A stretch of DNA of 64,000 bases from Vampirovibrio sp041737375 (GCF_041737375.1 NZ_JBGSRV010000018.1:124001-188000), one strand, 5' to 3'; counted from the stretch's first letter, positions 27,669 through 37,302 are shown. Translations and numbers: made by a program. The notes: generated from the letters alone by a model not told the origin.

Positions 27669-29510
27669 TTAATACCCGGCCCTGCCCCCCGGCATCATGA
27701 TTTGCACAGGAACCTGATTGGTATAAGGCGCCGGTTCAAAAAGGGAAGCAAACCAACCACGCTTTTTCTTTTTGCCAGACGTTTCAGAGCTAAAACCACC
27801 GGGGTGGCCACCGGCCCACTGGATCACATCGGGCGAACCCATGGCCAGCCTCTGATTCAACCAGCTTAAGGTATCCTGAATACCTTTGGCATTTTCAGGG
27901 GTCATGGGGGTATGGGGCAACCTTTGAGAGAGTAACTGATACGCGCTGCGGTACTTTTGCTCAGCCAGCTGGCTGTTGCCGTAAGATTTTTCGTCTCGCT
28001 GTCCCGAAAGAATGAAGGAAGAGCCCGCCATTCTCAGGGCTTCTCCCTGATAGGTTCCTGGCTGGTTGGCTGCGGCCATCAAATAAGGAGCCGCCTGATC
28101 GTACTGATTTAGCTTCCAGGCCGCCATGCCGGTCCAAAACCGAATTTCGGATTCTTGCCCGTAAAGGGACAAAGCCCGCTGAAACTGGTTCAAAGCAACC
28201 GTATAATCCCCTCGATTATAAGCGCTGGAAGCGTTCACCCGCAAATCCACATACTGACTGAAGGGAACCAGATGAATACCGGGCGGGTTGGTGATTTCAG
28301 CCGGTAAATCATACAGTTTGTGGGCGGTGATAATGTCACGTTCGGTTAAATGCTTGCGTCGCCCGTCCTCGTACAGGTTGCTGCTAAAAAGGGCATCGCC
28401 GGGGGTGGGGCTATGGCCATTCAATAGCCCGATGGCATGGCCGATTTCATGCAAAAGCGTATTGTAGATCACATCATCGGAATAAGCTTTGCCATCGGTA
28501 TGGTGAGTCACGATAGAGATATCGTCTTTGAACAAAAGCTGATTCATCACCTGGGTTCTGCACAGCCCGTTCCGCAGTTCGGCATGACCGCTGGCTTGTT
28601 GCTCCGCAGTATTTTCCATGGGCAGGTTCACCCAATTCACCTGAATATCAGCCAACTGGGGATTGTCGGTGAATTCAAAGCGCAACCGAACGCCCATGGC
28701 CTGTTGCCACTCCATAAAAGCGCTTTGAGCCAAGGCCTGATTCGAGGCCCGCCAGTCGGGCAGGCTGGCCCCATCGGCAATGTAAATCACAATGGGCTGA
28801 TTCGGGTGACTCCAGCGGGTGACGTGGGCGCTCACCGCACTCAGGTAGTCCGGGCCTGCGTCAATATGCTCGATATCTTGTAATACCTTTTGAATCTCCT
28901 GAACTCGGGTTGTATCGGCCAGGGCCTGAGCCTCGGGGAGCGCCAGGCGATAATAAGTTTGCGCCTCCTGAAAGCGACCGTCAAACATGGCCATCTGGCC
29001 CAGCATGGTATAAGCGTATGTTAAAAAGCGGGTCCGTTCGCCGCTATTTTCGGGGCGTTTGTAAATGGCGATGGCCTGCTTCAATGAAGCGGCGGAGGCC
29101 GGGTATTGCTTTAATTTCATCTGCACCAGCCCCAAAAGATTGTGGATGATGGCCATATTTTTATGATGCGGCGGCATGACCGCAGCGCCCAAAGCCAGTG
29201 ATTTTTTCAGGTCCGCTTCGGCCTGCTTGTAATGTCCGGCTTCATAGGCGGCTTTGCCGGTGTTGATGTATTGAATGAACGCATTGGGATTGGGGGCAGC
29301 CGCTTTCACGGGTGATCTGGCTACTCCCGCTTTCGGAACAGGGCGAGCAGTGGCGGGCCGGTGGGCAGCAACAGGTTTAGAAACCGGCTTTCGGGCCGGG
29401 GCCGCCGCAGGTGTGATGGCCATGAAGCCGGTTAATCCCGCCAAAAATACTGTCAAACAAATCCTGACAGCAACCATACGACTATTAAACACCACGAAAT
29501 GAACTCCCAT
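27669..29510 (-). CDS. Secreted TPR protein with matrixin-like metalloprotease domain
   Basis: About 613 residues. A signal peptide lies near MVAVRICLTVFLAGLTGF, so the ATG at 29477 is an equally possible start; no clear ribosome site decides. Ala/Pro-rich linker, then TPR repeats (about 85-220), a matrixin/metzincin-like domain (about 235-400) with HEIGHAIGLLNGHS, more TPRs (about 415-540) and a basic C-terminus. The third histidine is two residues later than in canonical HExxHxxGxxH, and the usual Met-turn methionine is not seen (GDALFSSN). I recall cyanobacterial relatives with a similarly shifted histidine. Function is probably extracellular proteolysis; the substrate is unknown. Confidence 0.75.
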   Translation of the reverse strand: MGVHFVVFNSRMVAVRICLTVFLAGLTGFMAITPAAAPARKPVSKPVAAHRPATARPVPKAGVARSPVKAAAPNPNAFIQYINTGKAAYEAGHYKQAEADLKKSLALGAAVMPPHHKNMAIIHNLLGLVQMKLKQYPASAASLKQAIAIYKRPENSGERTRFLTYAYTMLGQMAMFDGRFQEAQTYYRLALPEAQALADTTRVQEIQKVLQDIEHIDAGPDYLSAVSAHVTRWSHPNQPIVIYIADGASLPDWRASNQALAQSAFMEWQQAMGVRLRFEFTDNPQLADIQVNWVNLPMENTAEQQASGHAELRNGLCRTQVMNQLLFKDDISIVTHHTDGKAYSDDVIYNTLLHEIGHAIGLLNGHSPTPGDALFSSNLYEDGRRKHLTERDIITAHKLYDLPAEITNPPGIHLVPFSQYVDLRVNASSAYNRGDYTVALNQFQRALSLYGQESEIRFWTGMAAWKLNQYDQAAPYLMAAANQPGTYQGEALRMAGSSFILSGQRDEKSYGNSQLAEQKYRSAYQLLSQRLPHTPMTPENAKGIQDTLSWLNQRLAMGSPDVIQWAGGHPGGFSSETSGKKKKRGWFASLFEPAPYTNQVPVQIMMPGGRAGY

Positions 29511-29783
29511 TTTAGGCAAAGCAGAATGATTGAAGAGAACGCAAGGAAAGAAACCGGTGAAACCCGATACAGAATGAAAGCACTGCTTGAAAACACATCC
29601 TGAAAATAATGTAACGATTCGACCCGCCCAATATATTACAAACGTATTAAACCTGACAAGGTTATCCTGATGCGCCGTTTAAAAACCCCGTTGAAAACCC
29701 GTTTGACCAACTGTGCTGAAGAGGCTGTTTGAGGCAAAATAATTACTTGTGGATAGAGAGGAAAGAAAGGATAGCCCCGCCCC

Positions 29784-30452
29784 ATGTCCAATCGCACCAT
29801 TCAGGTGGATGATCGCCTGTACGAGTACATTTTGAACCATTCCCTGCGGGAAGCCGATATTTTGCGGCAACTGCGCCAGGAAACCGCCTCGCTGGGCGAT
29901 ATTAAACGCATGCAAATTTCCCCGGAACAAGGGCAGTTTATGGCCTTGCTGGCTGAATTAACCGGCGCCCGTCAACTGCTGGAAGTAGGCACCTTTACCG
30001 GTTATAGCACCCTGGTTTGCGCGCTGGCCATGCCCCCCGATGCCGAGATTGTGGCCTGTGACCTTAGCCAAGAATGGACCCAAATGGCCCAACGCTATTG
30101 GCAGACAGCCGGTGTCGCTCATAAAATCACGCTGAAGCTAGGGGCAGCGACCCACACCTTACAGGACTTGCTGGCTTCAGGCCACGCCAACCGCTTTGAC
30201 CTGATGTTTATTGACGCAGATAAAAGCGGGTATGACACCTACTACGAACTGGGACTGAAACTGGTTCGCCCCGGTGGGTTAATTTTGATTGACAACGTAC
30301 TGTGGAGCGGAGATGTAGCCGACCCCGCCATTCAGGATCGGGATACCGTGGCCATTCGCCAGCTGAACGCAAAGCTGGCAACCGATGATCGGATTAGCTT
30401 AAGCATGCTGCCGGTGGGCGATGGCCTGACCCTGGCCCGTCGCAGGCTGTAA
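29784..30452 (+). CDS. SAM-dependent O-methyltransferase (caffeoyl-CoA OMT-like)
   Basis: 222 residues, the size of the family. S-adenosylmethionine binding is shown by LLEVGTFTGYSTLVCALAM; the metal-binding and catalytic region by FDLMFIDADKSGYDTYYE and LIDNVLWSGDV. Such bacterial enzymes methylate catechol-type or other hydroxyl groups in a divalent-cation-dependent way. The substrate is not predictable; neighbours give no clue. Confidence 0.85.
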   Translation: MSNRTIQVDDRLYEYILNHSLREADILRQLRQETASLGDIKRMQISPEQGQFMALLAELTGARQLLEVGTFTGYSTLVCALAMPPDAEIVACDLSQEWTQMAQRYWQTAGVAHKITLKLGAATHTLQDLLASGHANRFDLMFIDADKSGYDTYYELGLKLVRPGGLILIDNVLWSGDVADPAIQDRDTVAIRQLNAKLATDDRISLSMLPVGDGLTLARRRL

Positions 30453-30489
30453 AGCAGCAACTCACAGCCGTTTGCGCCATAAAAAAGCG

Positions 30490-31611
30490 CTAGCGGTGGA
30501 ACAGGCTCAGAAAAATTTCAATCGCAATCAAAATAATAATAATCAGCTCCAGGGTTTGAGCCTGAGAGCTGTTGACCCGATCGGTCAAAATCTGGTACAG
30601 GTTGCCAATAATATCCAGCTTGCGAGAAATGGAAGCATCCCAGGTGGGCATGTAAAACTGCTCGGAGGCCGCCGAATACACTCGAGCCAGATACAAATCC
30701 CCAATCAGCTTCAGGCAGTTATCCACCCGCTCGGCCAAAACGGAGGATTCAATGCGCAATTCCGCCAACTCGTTAATGGACTGGCGATAAGGAATGGACA
30801 AGGGCAACGACCACGCCGCCTGCTTCTGGCTTAGTTTTTCATAGTTTTTAATGCGCTTGTCCAACTGGGCATCCATATAGCGGGCTTCCAGCAGTTCCAC
30901 GTTTAATAATTCCAAAACGTTCAGGGTATCCACATAATCTGAATCGTAGACAATGGAAGCGTTCCAGTCGATCAGCACCAAATCCCGCTCATAGTAGGAA
31001 ATGGCCTTGGACAAGGCATCATTTCGCTGAGATCGGCTGAGTTCATCGGTATCAAACTGAAGGATCTGGGCCAGGGTGTCTGAATGGCCGTTTAACAACT
31101 CATCGGCCTTCATGGGCGTTTCAAAACGCTCCAGCACAAATACGTAATAATCCTCTACCAGCGCTGATAATTCGGGGCGGGTAATGGCCGGACGAATTCG
31201 GGCCATTAACGATTCCACCTGCTTGCGGGCGTGATCTTCCAGATTGAAATCAAAAATCCGCTGGCTAATGCCGGGCAAATCATCCAGGGTTAATTTGGCC
31301 TCAGCATCGGCCAGCGACCAGTGATAAGAAATACTGACCGCCCCAAAATCAAAAATAGTGGCCAAAATATCCCCACGCAAACCGCCAAAGGCCTCAATTT
31401 CGCCCAAAGGCAAAACTTGGGGGCGATAAGTGTATTGCAAATAATTGGGGGTCTGTTTTTTACGGCTCAACGGCTGTACCGGGCTGGAGGTCAAAATGGT
31501 GCCCACCTGCTCCAAAGCCACTTCATAGCCAATATCGAACGCAAAAAAGGCCACCACCCGCCCCTGCTGAATAACCGGAGATAAACGCTCGGTCAGGGAA
31601 ATTTCACTCAT
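30490..31611 (-). CDS. RMD1/YagE-family (DUF155) protein
   Basis: 373 residues from the ATG at 31611 (MSEISLTERL); the open frame runs 87 residues further up but that part is not protein-like. The family pattern is seen in the N-terminal FFAFDIGYEVAL, the central YYVFVLERFETPM and the conserved ELLNVELLEARYMDAQLD. A C-terminal membrane segment ends the protein. The family includes yeast mitochondrial RMD1/RMD8; its bacterial role is unknown. A tail-anchored arrangement is likely. Confidence 0.8.
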   Translation of the reverse strand: MSEISLTERLSPVIQQGRVVAFFAFDIGYEVALEQVGTILTSSPVQPLSRKKQTPNYLQYTYRPQVLPLGEIEAFGGLRGDILATIFDFGAVSISYHWSLADAEAKLTLDDLPGISQRIFDFNLEDHARKQVESLMARIRPAITRPELSALVEDYYVFVLERFETPMKADELLNGHSDTLAQILQFDTDELSRSQRNDALSKAISYYERDLVLIDWNASIVYDSDYVDTLNVLELLNVELLEARYMDAQLDKRIKNYEKLSQKQAAWSLPLSIPYRQSINELAELRIESSVLAERVDNCLKLIGDLYLARVYSAASEQFYMPTWDASISRKLDIIGNLYQILTDRVNSSQAQTLELIIIILIAIEIFLSLFHR

Positions 31612-31897
31612 CGTAACCAGAACACTCGCTTTCCATGTTTCCCGAAAATAGCCATCTACTCCTATCTTAACAGATTCCAAGGCAAGCTCGGCCCCTCCCA
31701 CAAGCAACCCGTCCATTTTGCCAGCCATCGGCCACCGTTTGGGGCAAAACAATCCGTCATGCCACGCCCCAAAAACCACAAATGGGACAAAACCCCTATC
31801 ACAATAAGTGGTCTTTCCCAGTCCGTTCAAACCCAAAAGCGACTTTCTACTCCCACAAGCAGCGGTAGCCATCCCTTAAAGTCAGGAGCGAAAATTC

Positions 31898-33778
31898 ATG
31901 AGCAGTCCACTGGGCGCGCGGCCCCATTTCAACCTTGCCACCCCGGTTGGGCTCGATAGCCATCAGCCTGTCCCCCCACCGTATGATCCAGAAATCCTGT
32001 GGCCCTTACCGGACTCCCTCCCGGATGCCTTCAGCCCACCAGACCAAGGGGGCGACGGGACTGCGTCTTCAAAAGCCCCTTTCTCTGCCCCCTGGCTAAA
32101 CGGGCCATTGGGACAGGTGCTGGACGCTTGTTTTGACCTTAAAAAGCTGAGTCGGGAAGCCACTCAGGCCCTGTTGCGGCCCCCGGAATCTATTGGGGGA
32201 GAGAATCCTATCCAGAGCGGATTAAAACATTGGCTCAACAACCCCCAAAGCGTGGAAACCTTGGCCTCTGACGATGAATTTACCGGGCTGGCCACCTTAT
32301 TGGCCGCTCAAAAAGCACCACTGGCCCTAAAAACCGCACAGTCTCAAGCGTTCTCACAAGGTACCCCGGTAGAAAAAGCCGCGCTGATGCTGAGCCATGC
32401 CGGTGTGGGTCCCGGCAAACTGTTTCAGATTCTGGCCGATGATCCCAGAGTGCCGCAGGCCCAAAGGGCCATATTTCGGCAATTGCAGAGCAAAGGCGCT
32501 GTAACCCGCACTTTGGCGGAAACCCAAGCCCTGATTAATCAACTGTACCAGCCCGGAACCTATCAACTCATCAAGCCACTGGGGGTGGGCACCATTGGGG
32601 AAGTCTATCTGGCCCAACAGGGGGATCAACCCGTGGTGATCAAAGTACTAAAACAAGGGGTGGATGCTGACAGCATGGCTCAGGAAAAAAAGTTGGCCAA
32701 AACCTTGCTGAAAAGCGTTTTTCCCAATCCCAAAAAGCAGGCCTACCATCTCAAACGGGCCGACAATTTATACAAGCAGTGGGAACAGGAACTGGATTTT
32801 GCCCAGGAGGCCCAAAACGCAAAGGGCATCGCCAAGGGCGCAACTCGTTATCAAGTGGCTCAAAGCAAGGCGTGTGGCTATGCCTCAGGCACCGGGAAAG
32901 CCATATCGCTGGTTCAGGAAATGGCGCCGGGAATCGAACTGAAGAAACTAACAGAGCTGTTGGCACTGCACGACGCCCAACCCGCAAAATATCGGGAACA
33001 GGTAGCGCCGTATTTAAACCAGTCTCCCTGGCTTGAAGATCCCAACCCCTGGAAACGCAAACTGCCGAATGCCTTTTTAAAAGCCTATAACCAGCAAGCG
33101 TTACTGCGCATCAAACCCAACGAAACGTTCTTAACCCACGGCGATCCGCATCCTGGTAATATTTTTATCAACGTCAATCCAAACCGTCATGAAGTGGAAA
33201 CCACGTTTATTGACGCTGGGCTGGCCATTCCCCAAACCAGTAAAAAAGTGGCAGCCCAACTGGGCCTGCTGTTGGGCAGTATTTCCGGCAACAGTAAAAA
33301 ACTGAGCCAGTACATTCTGTCCAACGCCGACTTACCAGCCGATGTATCCCCCACCCAACTGGGCGCCCAGCTGCGGCAAGCACTGGATGAAAAACTGTTT
33401 AAAGCCAACGTGAACCTGACCGATTGCCAGCATAACCAGCAATTCATGGAAGCCTTGCTGGAGAAGCATTGTCTGGTGTTGCCTGAATCGGAAACCACCA
33501 CCTTCAAGGCCCAACTGCAAGCCATTAGAACCTACGATGAAATTTCCAAAGCGGTGGGTCAGCCCCAAAACAGCTACCTGCGGGATTCTCTGCCCGATTT
33601 GTATCAGGGCATTAAAAAACTGCTGTGGGCGCAACCCGTTGCCGCCAGCCGGGAGCTGCTTCCAGCAGGCTTGCACTACTGCCGGGAAGGCAATAACGCC
33701 GTGCGGAATACCCTGCAATTTTTAGTACCCAAACCCACCCCACAGCCGGAAAGCGTCCACATTGAGGAAATAGACTAA
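31898..33778 (+). CDS. Divergent ABC1/UbiB-like atypical kinase
   Basis: 626 residues with a GGAG ribosome site before the ATG. The first about 150 residues are Pro-rich and unlike the family. From about residue 165 comes GPGKLFQILADD, matching the KxGQ region of UbiB/ABC1 proteins but with Phe for Gly. Then follow a glycine loop LGVGTIGEVYLA (about 227), the lysine in VVIKVL (about 247), an ELDFAQEAQN segment, HGDPHPGNIFIN (about 414) and IDAGLAI in place of DFG. UbiB proteins act as ATPases in lipid or quinone metabolism. Low similarity to the standard makes a specialised role possible. Confidence 0.75.
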   Translation: MSSPLGARPHFNLATPVGLDSHQPVPPPYDPEILWPLPDSLPDAFSPPDQGGDGTASSKAPFSAPWLNGPLGQVLDACFDLKKLSREATQALLRPPESIGGENPIQSGLKHWLNNPQSVETLASDDEFTGLATLLAAQKAPLALKTAQSQAFSQGTPVEKAALMLSHAGVGPGKLFQILADDPRVPQAQRAIFRQLQSKGAVTRTLAETQALINQLYQPGTYQLIKPLGVGTIGEVYLAQQGDQPVVIKVLKQGVDADSMAQEKKLAKTLLKSVFPNPKKQAYHLKRADNLYKQWEQELDFAQEAQNAKGIAKGATRYQVAQSKACGYASGTGKAISLVQEMAPGIELKKLTELLALHDAQPAKYREQVAPYLNQSPWLEDPNPWKRKLPNAFLKAYNQQALLRIKPNETFLTHGDPHPGNIFINVNPNRHEVETTFIDAGLAIPQTSKKVAAQLGLLLGSISGNSKKLSQYILSNADLPADVSPTQLGAQLRQALDEKLFKANVNLTDCQHNQQFMEALLEKHCLVLPESETTTFKAQLQAIRTYDEISKAVGQPQNSYLRDSLPDLYQGIKKLLWAQPVAASRELLPAGLHYCREGNNAVRNTLQFLVPKPTPQPESVHIEEID

Positions 33779-33820
33779 GCACCCTCGCTTCAAAAACCAA
33801 AAAGCAATAAACGTGAAAAA

Positions 33821-33851
33821 AAGCGGTGGCTATGAACCACCGCTTTTTTTT
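33821..33851 (+). terminator. Bidirectional intrinsic terminator
   Basis: AAGCGGTGG and CCACCGCTT form a perfect 9-bp stem with a seven-base loop, followed by T8 on the plus strand and preceded by a run of A that serves the minus strand. It lies between two convergent genes. Confidence 0.9.
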
Positions 33852-33856
33852 CGGCA

Positions 33857-34732
33857 TTAAACAGGCTGCTGTTGGGCCTCAGCCAGCAAAGCGGGAACCG
33901 CTTCCGGCATACGGGCCAAATCCGCTTTCAGCTGGGTGGCCATATCGATCATATGGCGATAGTGCGCCCACACATCCCGCTCCACGTTTTTGGTCAAGGG
34001 ATTGCCCACGTTCAAGGCCTTCAGGTATTCATCATGGAAGCCCCGCCCGGAGACGTTTTCCATATCCACCTGACAGGATTTGATCAGGCTGTCCAGCAAG
34101 CGATCCATATCCAGCAAGCCAGCCGGACGATAGGTGCGCGCAAAGTTGGTTAAAAAGCTGACCTTCATCGTGGAAAAATTGTCCAAAACCTTAAAAGTAT
34201 GCAAAAAGGCCCGCAAAATGGCCAACTTGTTAGGCTGCTGCCACACATCATCACGGGCGTGTAAATTCACTTCATTATGAGAGGCTTGAGGCACCGTATG
34301 AATGATTTCCTGATACATGCCTTCTGGCAATTTCTGATCCAGTTTTAGCAGATTGACATAACGCTCTACAAAAACCTCGTGAAGCTGAACCACCACTTCA
34401 TCATCATTATCCTGAGATTTGAAGGCGGTTTGCAGCTTCCGTTCATTCAGCCGGTTTTTCAACAGCGCCAAATCAGACACCGTAAGGTGATGCTCGCCCA
34501 GCGCCGGAATGTACTCCAGCCGGTTATGCTCAGCCGGGGTATACTGCGGAGAAAAGGTCAAATCAACCTCGTAGTCCTCCAGAGAGGGAAACTTTTCCTG
34601 AAAAAAGCCAGCCAGATTGGTGGCCGGATAGCCGTAACGGTCGTTGATATAAATCAACACCTGCTCCAGCAGCACTCTGGGGGCGCATAAATCTTTTTTT
34701 AGTAATTCATAAACCAGTTCGGTATAAGCCAT
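33857..34732 (-). CDS. Conserved-looking hypothetical protein
   Basis: 291 residues, mostly helical, acidic, no signal peptide or membrane segment. A strong AGGAGG ribosome site lies eight bases before the ATG, and codon use resembles neighbours. The N-terminal half includes ELVYELLKKDLCAPRVLLEQ and the C-terminal half is long amphipathic helices. I recognise no family. It shares a terminator with the convergent ABC1-like gene and lies downstream of rnc on the same strand. Confidence 0.7.
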   Translation of the reverse strand: MAYTELVYELLKKDLCAPRVLLEQVLIYINDRYGYPATNLAGFFQEKFPSLEDYEVDLTFSPQYTPAEHNRLEYIPALGEHHLTVSDLALLKNRLNERKLQTAFKSQDNDDEVVVQLHEVFVERYVNLLKLDQKLPEGMYQEIIHTVPQASHNEVNLHARDDVWQQPNKLAILRAFLHTFKVLDNFSTMKVSFLTNFARTYRPAGLLDMDRLLDSLIKSCQVDMENVSGRGFHDEYLKALNVGNPLTKNVERDVWAHYRHMIDMATQLKADLARMPEAVPALLAEAQQQPV

Positions 34733-34839
34733 GGGAAATAACCTCCTCCGCCTGAATGCGGGCTAACGGCTTGCTAGCACTATAATGCAATCTGGTGGCT
34801 TTGGCTATTGCTCTGGTTGCTAACCTGAAAAGATCAAGC

Positions 34840-35592
34840 TCAATTTTCCAGCTCGTTCAGGGTTTCCAACGCCTGACGGGCCGCCTGTTGCTGGGCCTCT
34901 TTTTTAGATTTGCCGCTGCCCATGCCCATCATTTCCCCGTTGATGGAGACTTCCACATGAAAAACCCGTTTATGAGAAGGGCCGCTTTCCTGTACCGTGC
35001 GGTAAATGGGCAGGGTGCCCCCGTCCGTTTGGGTCAGTTCCTGCAAAGCGGCCTTGTAATTGTCCTTAATCTTGCTCAAGTCCAGCTCGGTCACCATGGA
35101 TTCCAGCAAATTGCGAATCAAGTCGTTGGCCTCATCCATTTTGCCATCCAGATACAAAGCCCCCAGCAAGGCTTCAAACGCACAAGCCAGATTGGACACC
35201 TTGCGAGGCCCTCCGCTGCGGGCCTCACTGGCCCCAAAAATAATGTAGTCGCCCAGTTTCATGGTTTGGGCCAGCTCGGCCAGTTTGGCATCACTGACCA
35301 CCACCGCCCGAATTTTGGTCAGCTCCCCTTCCCGGTGTTCGGGAAAACGTTCAAACAAATACTGGCTTACCAATAGCTTCAGTACCGCATCGCCCAAATA
35401 TTCCAGCCGCTCGTAGTTATCAATGGTGGATAACTTGTTTTCGTAAGTAAACGAACTGTGGGTCAAGGCCCGATCATACAACTCGTAGTGTTTGGGGCGC
35501 TTGATGCACAAGGATTTCAGCAGCGTTAAAAGTTGCTGCTTGCGGGCTTTGTCAACGCCCATGGCCTGATTATCAGAGGAAGTGGAAGCCAT
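34840..35592 (-). CDS. rnc: Ribonuclease III
   Basis: 250 residues from the ATG at 35592 (upstream in-frame sequence is low-complexity and overlaps cdsA). The signature YERLEYLGDAVLKLLVS lies about residue 62, with the second acidic cluster in AFEALLGALYLDG. A C-terminal double-stranded-RNA-binding domain follows (YKAALQELTQTDG to KSKKEAQQQAARQALE). It cleaves structured RNA, including rRNA precursors. It lies 68 bases after cdsA on the same strand, probably in the frr-cdsA-rnc operon. Confidence 0.95.
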   Translation of the reverse strand: MASTSSDNQAMGVDKARKQQLLTLLKSLCIKRPKHYELYDRALTHSSFTYENKLSTIDNYERLEYLGDAVLKLLVSQYLFERFPEHREGELTKIRAVVVSDAKLAELAQTMKLGDYIIFGASEARSGGPRKVSNLACAFEALLGALYLDGKMDEANDLIRNLLESMVTELDLSKIKDNYKAALQELTQTDGGTLPIYRTVQESGPSHKRVFHVEVSINGEMMGMGSGKSKKEAQQQAARQALETLNELEN

Positions 35593-35660
35593 AAAAACCA
35601 AATACCCTTGCGGTTGAAAAAGGCGGGTAGAAACGACTGAGCGATAGCGCCCATCCGGCC

Positions 35661-36617
35661 TCAAGCCACTGGAATGAAACGATTGACCGAGGCGCCCAGG
35701 TGCTGAAACCACTGGATGACCTCGGGGGCCAAGCCCTGAGAAAGCATCACCCAGTAAATATAATAGTAACAAACAATGCCCGAAAAAACATAACTATCAG
35801 CACGGTCTAAAAAACCGCCGTGGCTGGCCAACAAGGCCCCGGAATCCTTCAAACCCACTTCCCGTTTCATCATGGATTCGGTCAAATCACCCAGCTGCCC
35901 CACCACCACCAGCAAGGCGCTCAAAATCAGGGTATGTCCCAGGGGCAGTTGCCATAAAAACGCATTCAACACCCCCAGAAAAAGCCCGCCCAACAAGCCC
36001 CCTACTGCGCCTTCTCTGGTTTTTTTAGGGCTGATTTCCGGGTACAGCAAATGCTTGCCAAAGGCTCTTCCTACATAGTAAGCCGCAATATCGGAAGCGC
36101 TGATCACCGACAACAACAGGCACAAGTACTGCAAGCCCGGTTGCTGCCAGGCGGGCAAGGTTTCGCCCCCGCCCAGATGGCGCAGCAAAATGAAATGCAC
36201 CGGCAGAAAAATGATGTAAAACACCACAATCAAGGTGCCGCCAATGTCCCCGATTTTGGCCCGAGGACTGCGAAACAGCAGCCTGAAAAAACTGGCGATG
36301 ACCGCCAGGGTTAGCACCGGAGAAATAAACTGGGGCTTGTTCAATGAAGCGGAAAGCACCATCAACACCGCAGTTGAAAAAACAATAATGCGAGACGGCT
36401 TAACCCCGATGTTGCCCATCAGGGCTTCCAGTTCCTGTTGCCCAAAGTAGATAGAGGCCAGCACCAACGCCGACCACCACCAGCCACCCAAAAAGGCGCA
36501 ACCAAAAAAGACCACAGCGATAATTAAGCCCATTTGCACCCTGGACAATCGTCGCAAGGGCTTTTCAAGCAAAAGATCCGCCTCTTCGGTATGGGAAGCT
36601 TTGTTGCCAGAAGACAC
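35661..36617 (-). CDS. cdsA: Phosphatidate cytidylyltransferase
   Basis: 318 residues, a GTG start with GGAGG five bases upstream, overlapping the frr stop by one base (TAGTG). About eight membrane segments. The family signature appears as KDSGALLASHGGFLDRADSY near residue 265, preceded by SASDIAAYYVGRAFGKHLL and SPKKTREGA. It makes CDP-diacylglycerol from phosphatidate and CTP, the entry to phospholipid synthesis. In many bacteria uppS lies between frr and cdsA; here it is missing. Confidence 0.93.
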   Translation of the reverse strand: MSSGNKASHTEEADLLLEKPLRRLSRVQMGLIIAVVFFGCAFLGGWWWSALVLASIYFGQQELEALMGNIGVKPSRIIVFSTAVLMVLSASLNKPQFISPVLTLAVIASFFRLLFRSPRAKIGDIGGTLIVVFYIIFLPVHFILLRHLGGGETLPAWQQPGLQYLCLLLSVISASDIAAYYVGRAFGKHLLYPEISPKKTREGAVGGLLGGLFLGVLNAFLWQLPLGHTLILSALLVVVGQLGDLTESMMKREVGLKDSGALLASHGGFLDRADSYVFSGIVCYYYIYWVMLSQGLAPEVIQWFQHLGASVNRFIPVA

Positions 36618-37177
36618 TAAACCTCCATGACCTCTTTCTCTTTTTCGCCAACCACCTGCTCCAGTTGTTGAATGTATTTATCGGTCAGCTTCTGAATTTT
36701 TTCCAAACGCAGCTTCAGTTCATCTTCTGGCAAGTTGTCGCTTTTTTTCAGCTTTTCCACATCACCGGTGGCGTCCCGGCGAATGTTGCGAATGGCCACT
36801 TTGCTTTCTTCGCCGATTTTTTTAACCATTTTCACCAGTTCACGACGACGTTCTTCGTTCAAGGGCGGCACATTCAAGCGCAGCACCTGCCCATCGTTGT
36901 TCACCGGCAAGTTGATATCCGATTTGGAAATGGCTTTTTCAATTTCCATCATGGAACTTTTATCGTAGGGCTGGATGACCAGGGTTTGCCCTTCCTGAAC
37001 CGACACGTTGGCCATTTGCCGAACGGCGGTGGGAGTTCCGTAGTAATCCACCACTACCCGGTCCAGAATCAGCGGATTGGCTCGTCCGGTGCGGATGGCG
37101 CCCATTTCATACTGCGCGGAACCAATGGCTTTCTTCATTTTTTCCTCAGCCAAAGCGTGAATATCGTCAGCCGACAT
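36617..37177 (-). CDS. frr: Ribosome recycling factor
   Basis: 186 residues from the ATG at 37177, matching the family's 185; an upstream TTG adds five residues and is less likely. Typical segments are MGAIRTGRANPLILDRVVV, YYGTPTAVRQMANVSV and VPPLNEERRRELVKMVKK. With EF-G it splits the post-termination ribosome. It heads the frr-cdsA-rnc run; pyrH and tsf, often upstream, are absent. Confidence 0.96.
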   Translation of the reverse strand: MSADDIHALAEEKMKKAIGSAQYEMGAIRTGRANPLILDRVVVDYYGTPTAVRQMANVSVQEGQTLVIQPYDKSSMMEIEKAISKSDINLPVNNDGQVLRLNVPPLNEERRRELVKMVKKIGEESKVAIRNIRRDATGDVEKLKKSDNLPEDELKLRLEKIQKLTDKYIQQLEQVVGEKEKEVMEV

Positions 37178-37277
37178 TTCGGTTATCCCCAAGTTAACGA
37201 GTAAACATTGCTGACATCTTACCGTTAAGTGTCCCTGACAGGCAATAAGAGGGGCTTAAATTGCCTCAAACAACAAT

Positions 37278-37302
37278 CAGGGAGCTTGTAACAAGCTCCC
37301 TG
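37278..37302 (-). terminator. Perfect palindromic hairpin, likely terminator
   Basis: A near-perfect 12-bp palindrome (CAGGGAGCTTGT/ACAAGCTCCCTG) lies 35 bases after the stop of the pentapeptide gene on the minus strand. The following tract (ATTGTTGTTTG) is only moderately T-rich. Confidence 0.6.

Noticed and set aside
31612..31872. 87-codon N-terminal extension of the RMD1-family protein
   Set aside because: Trp/Cys/Gly-rich composition unlike the family, which aligns from MSEISL.
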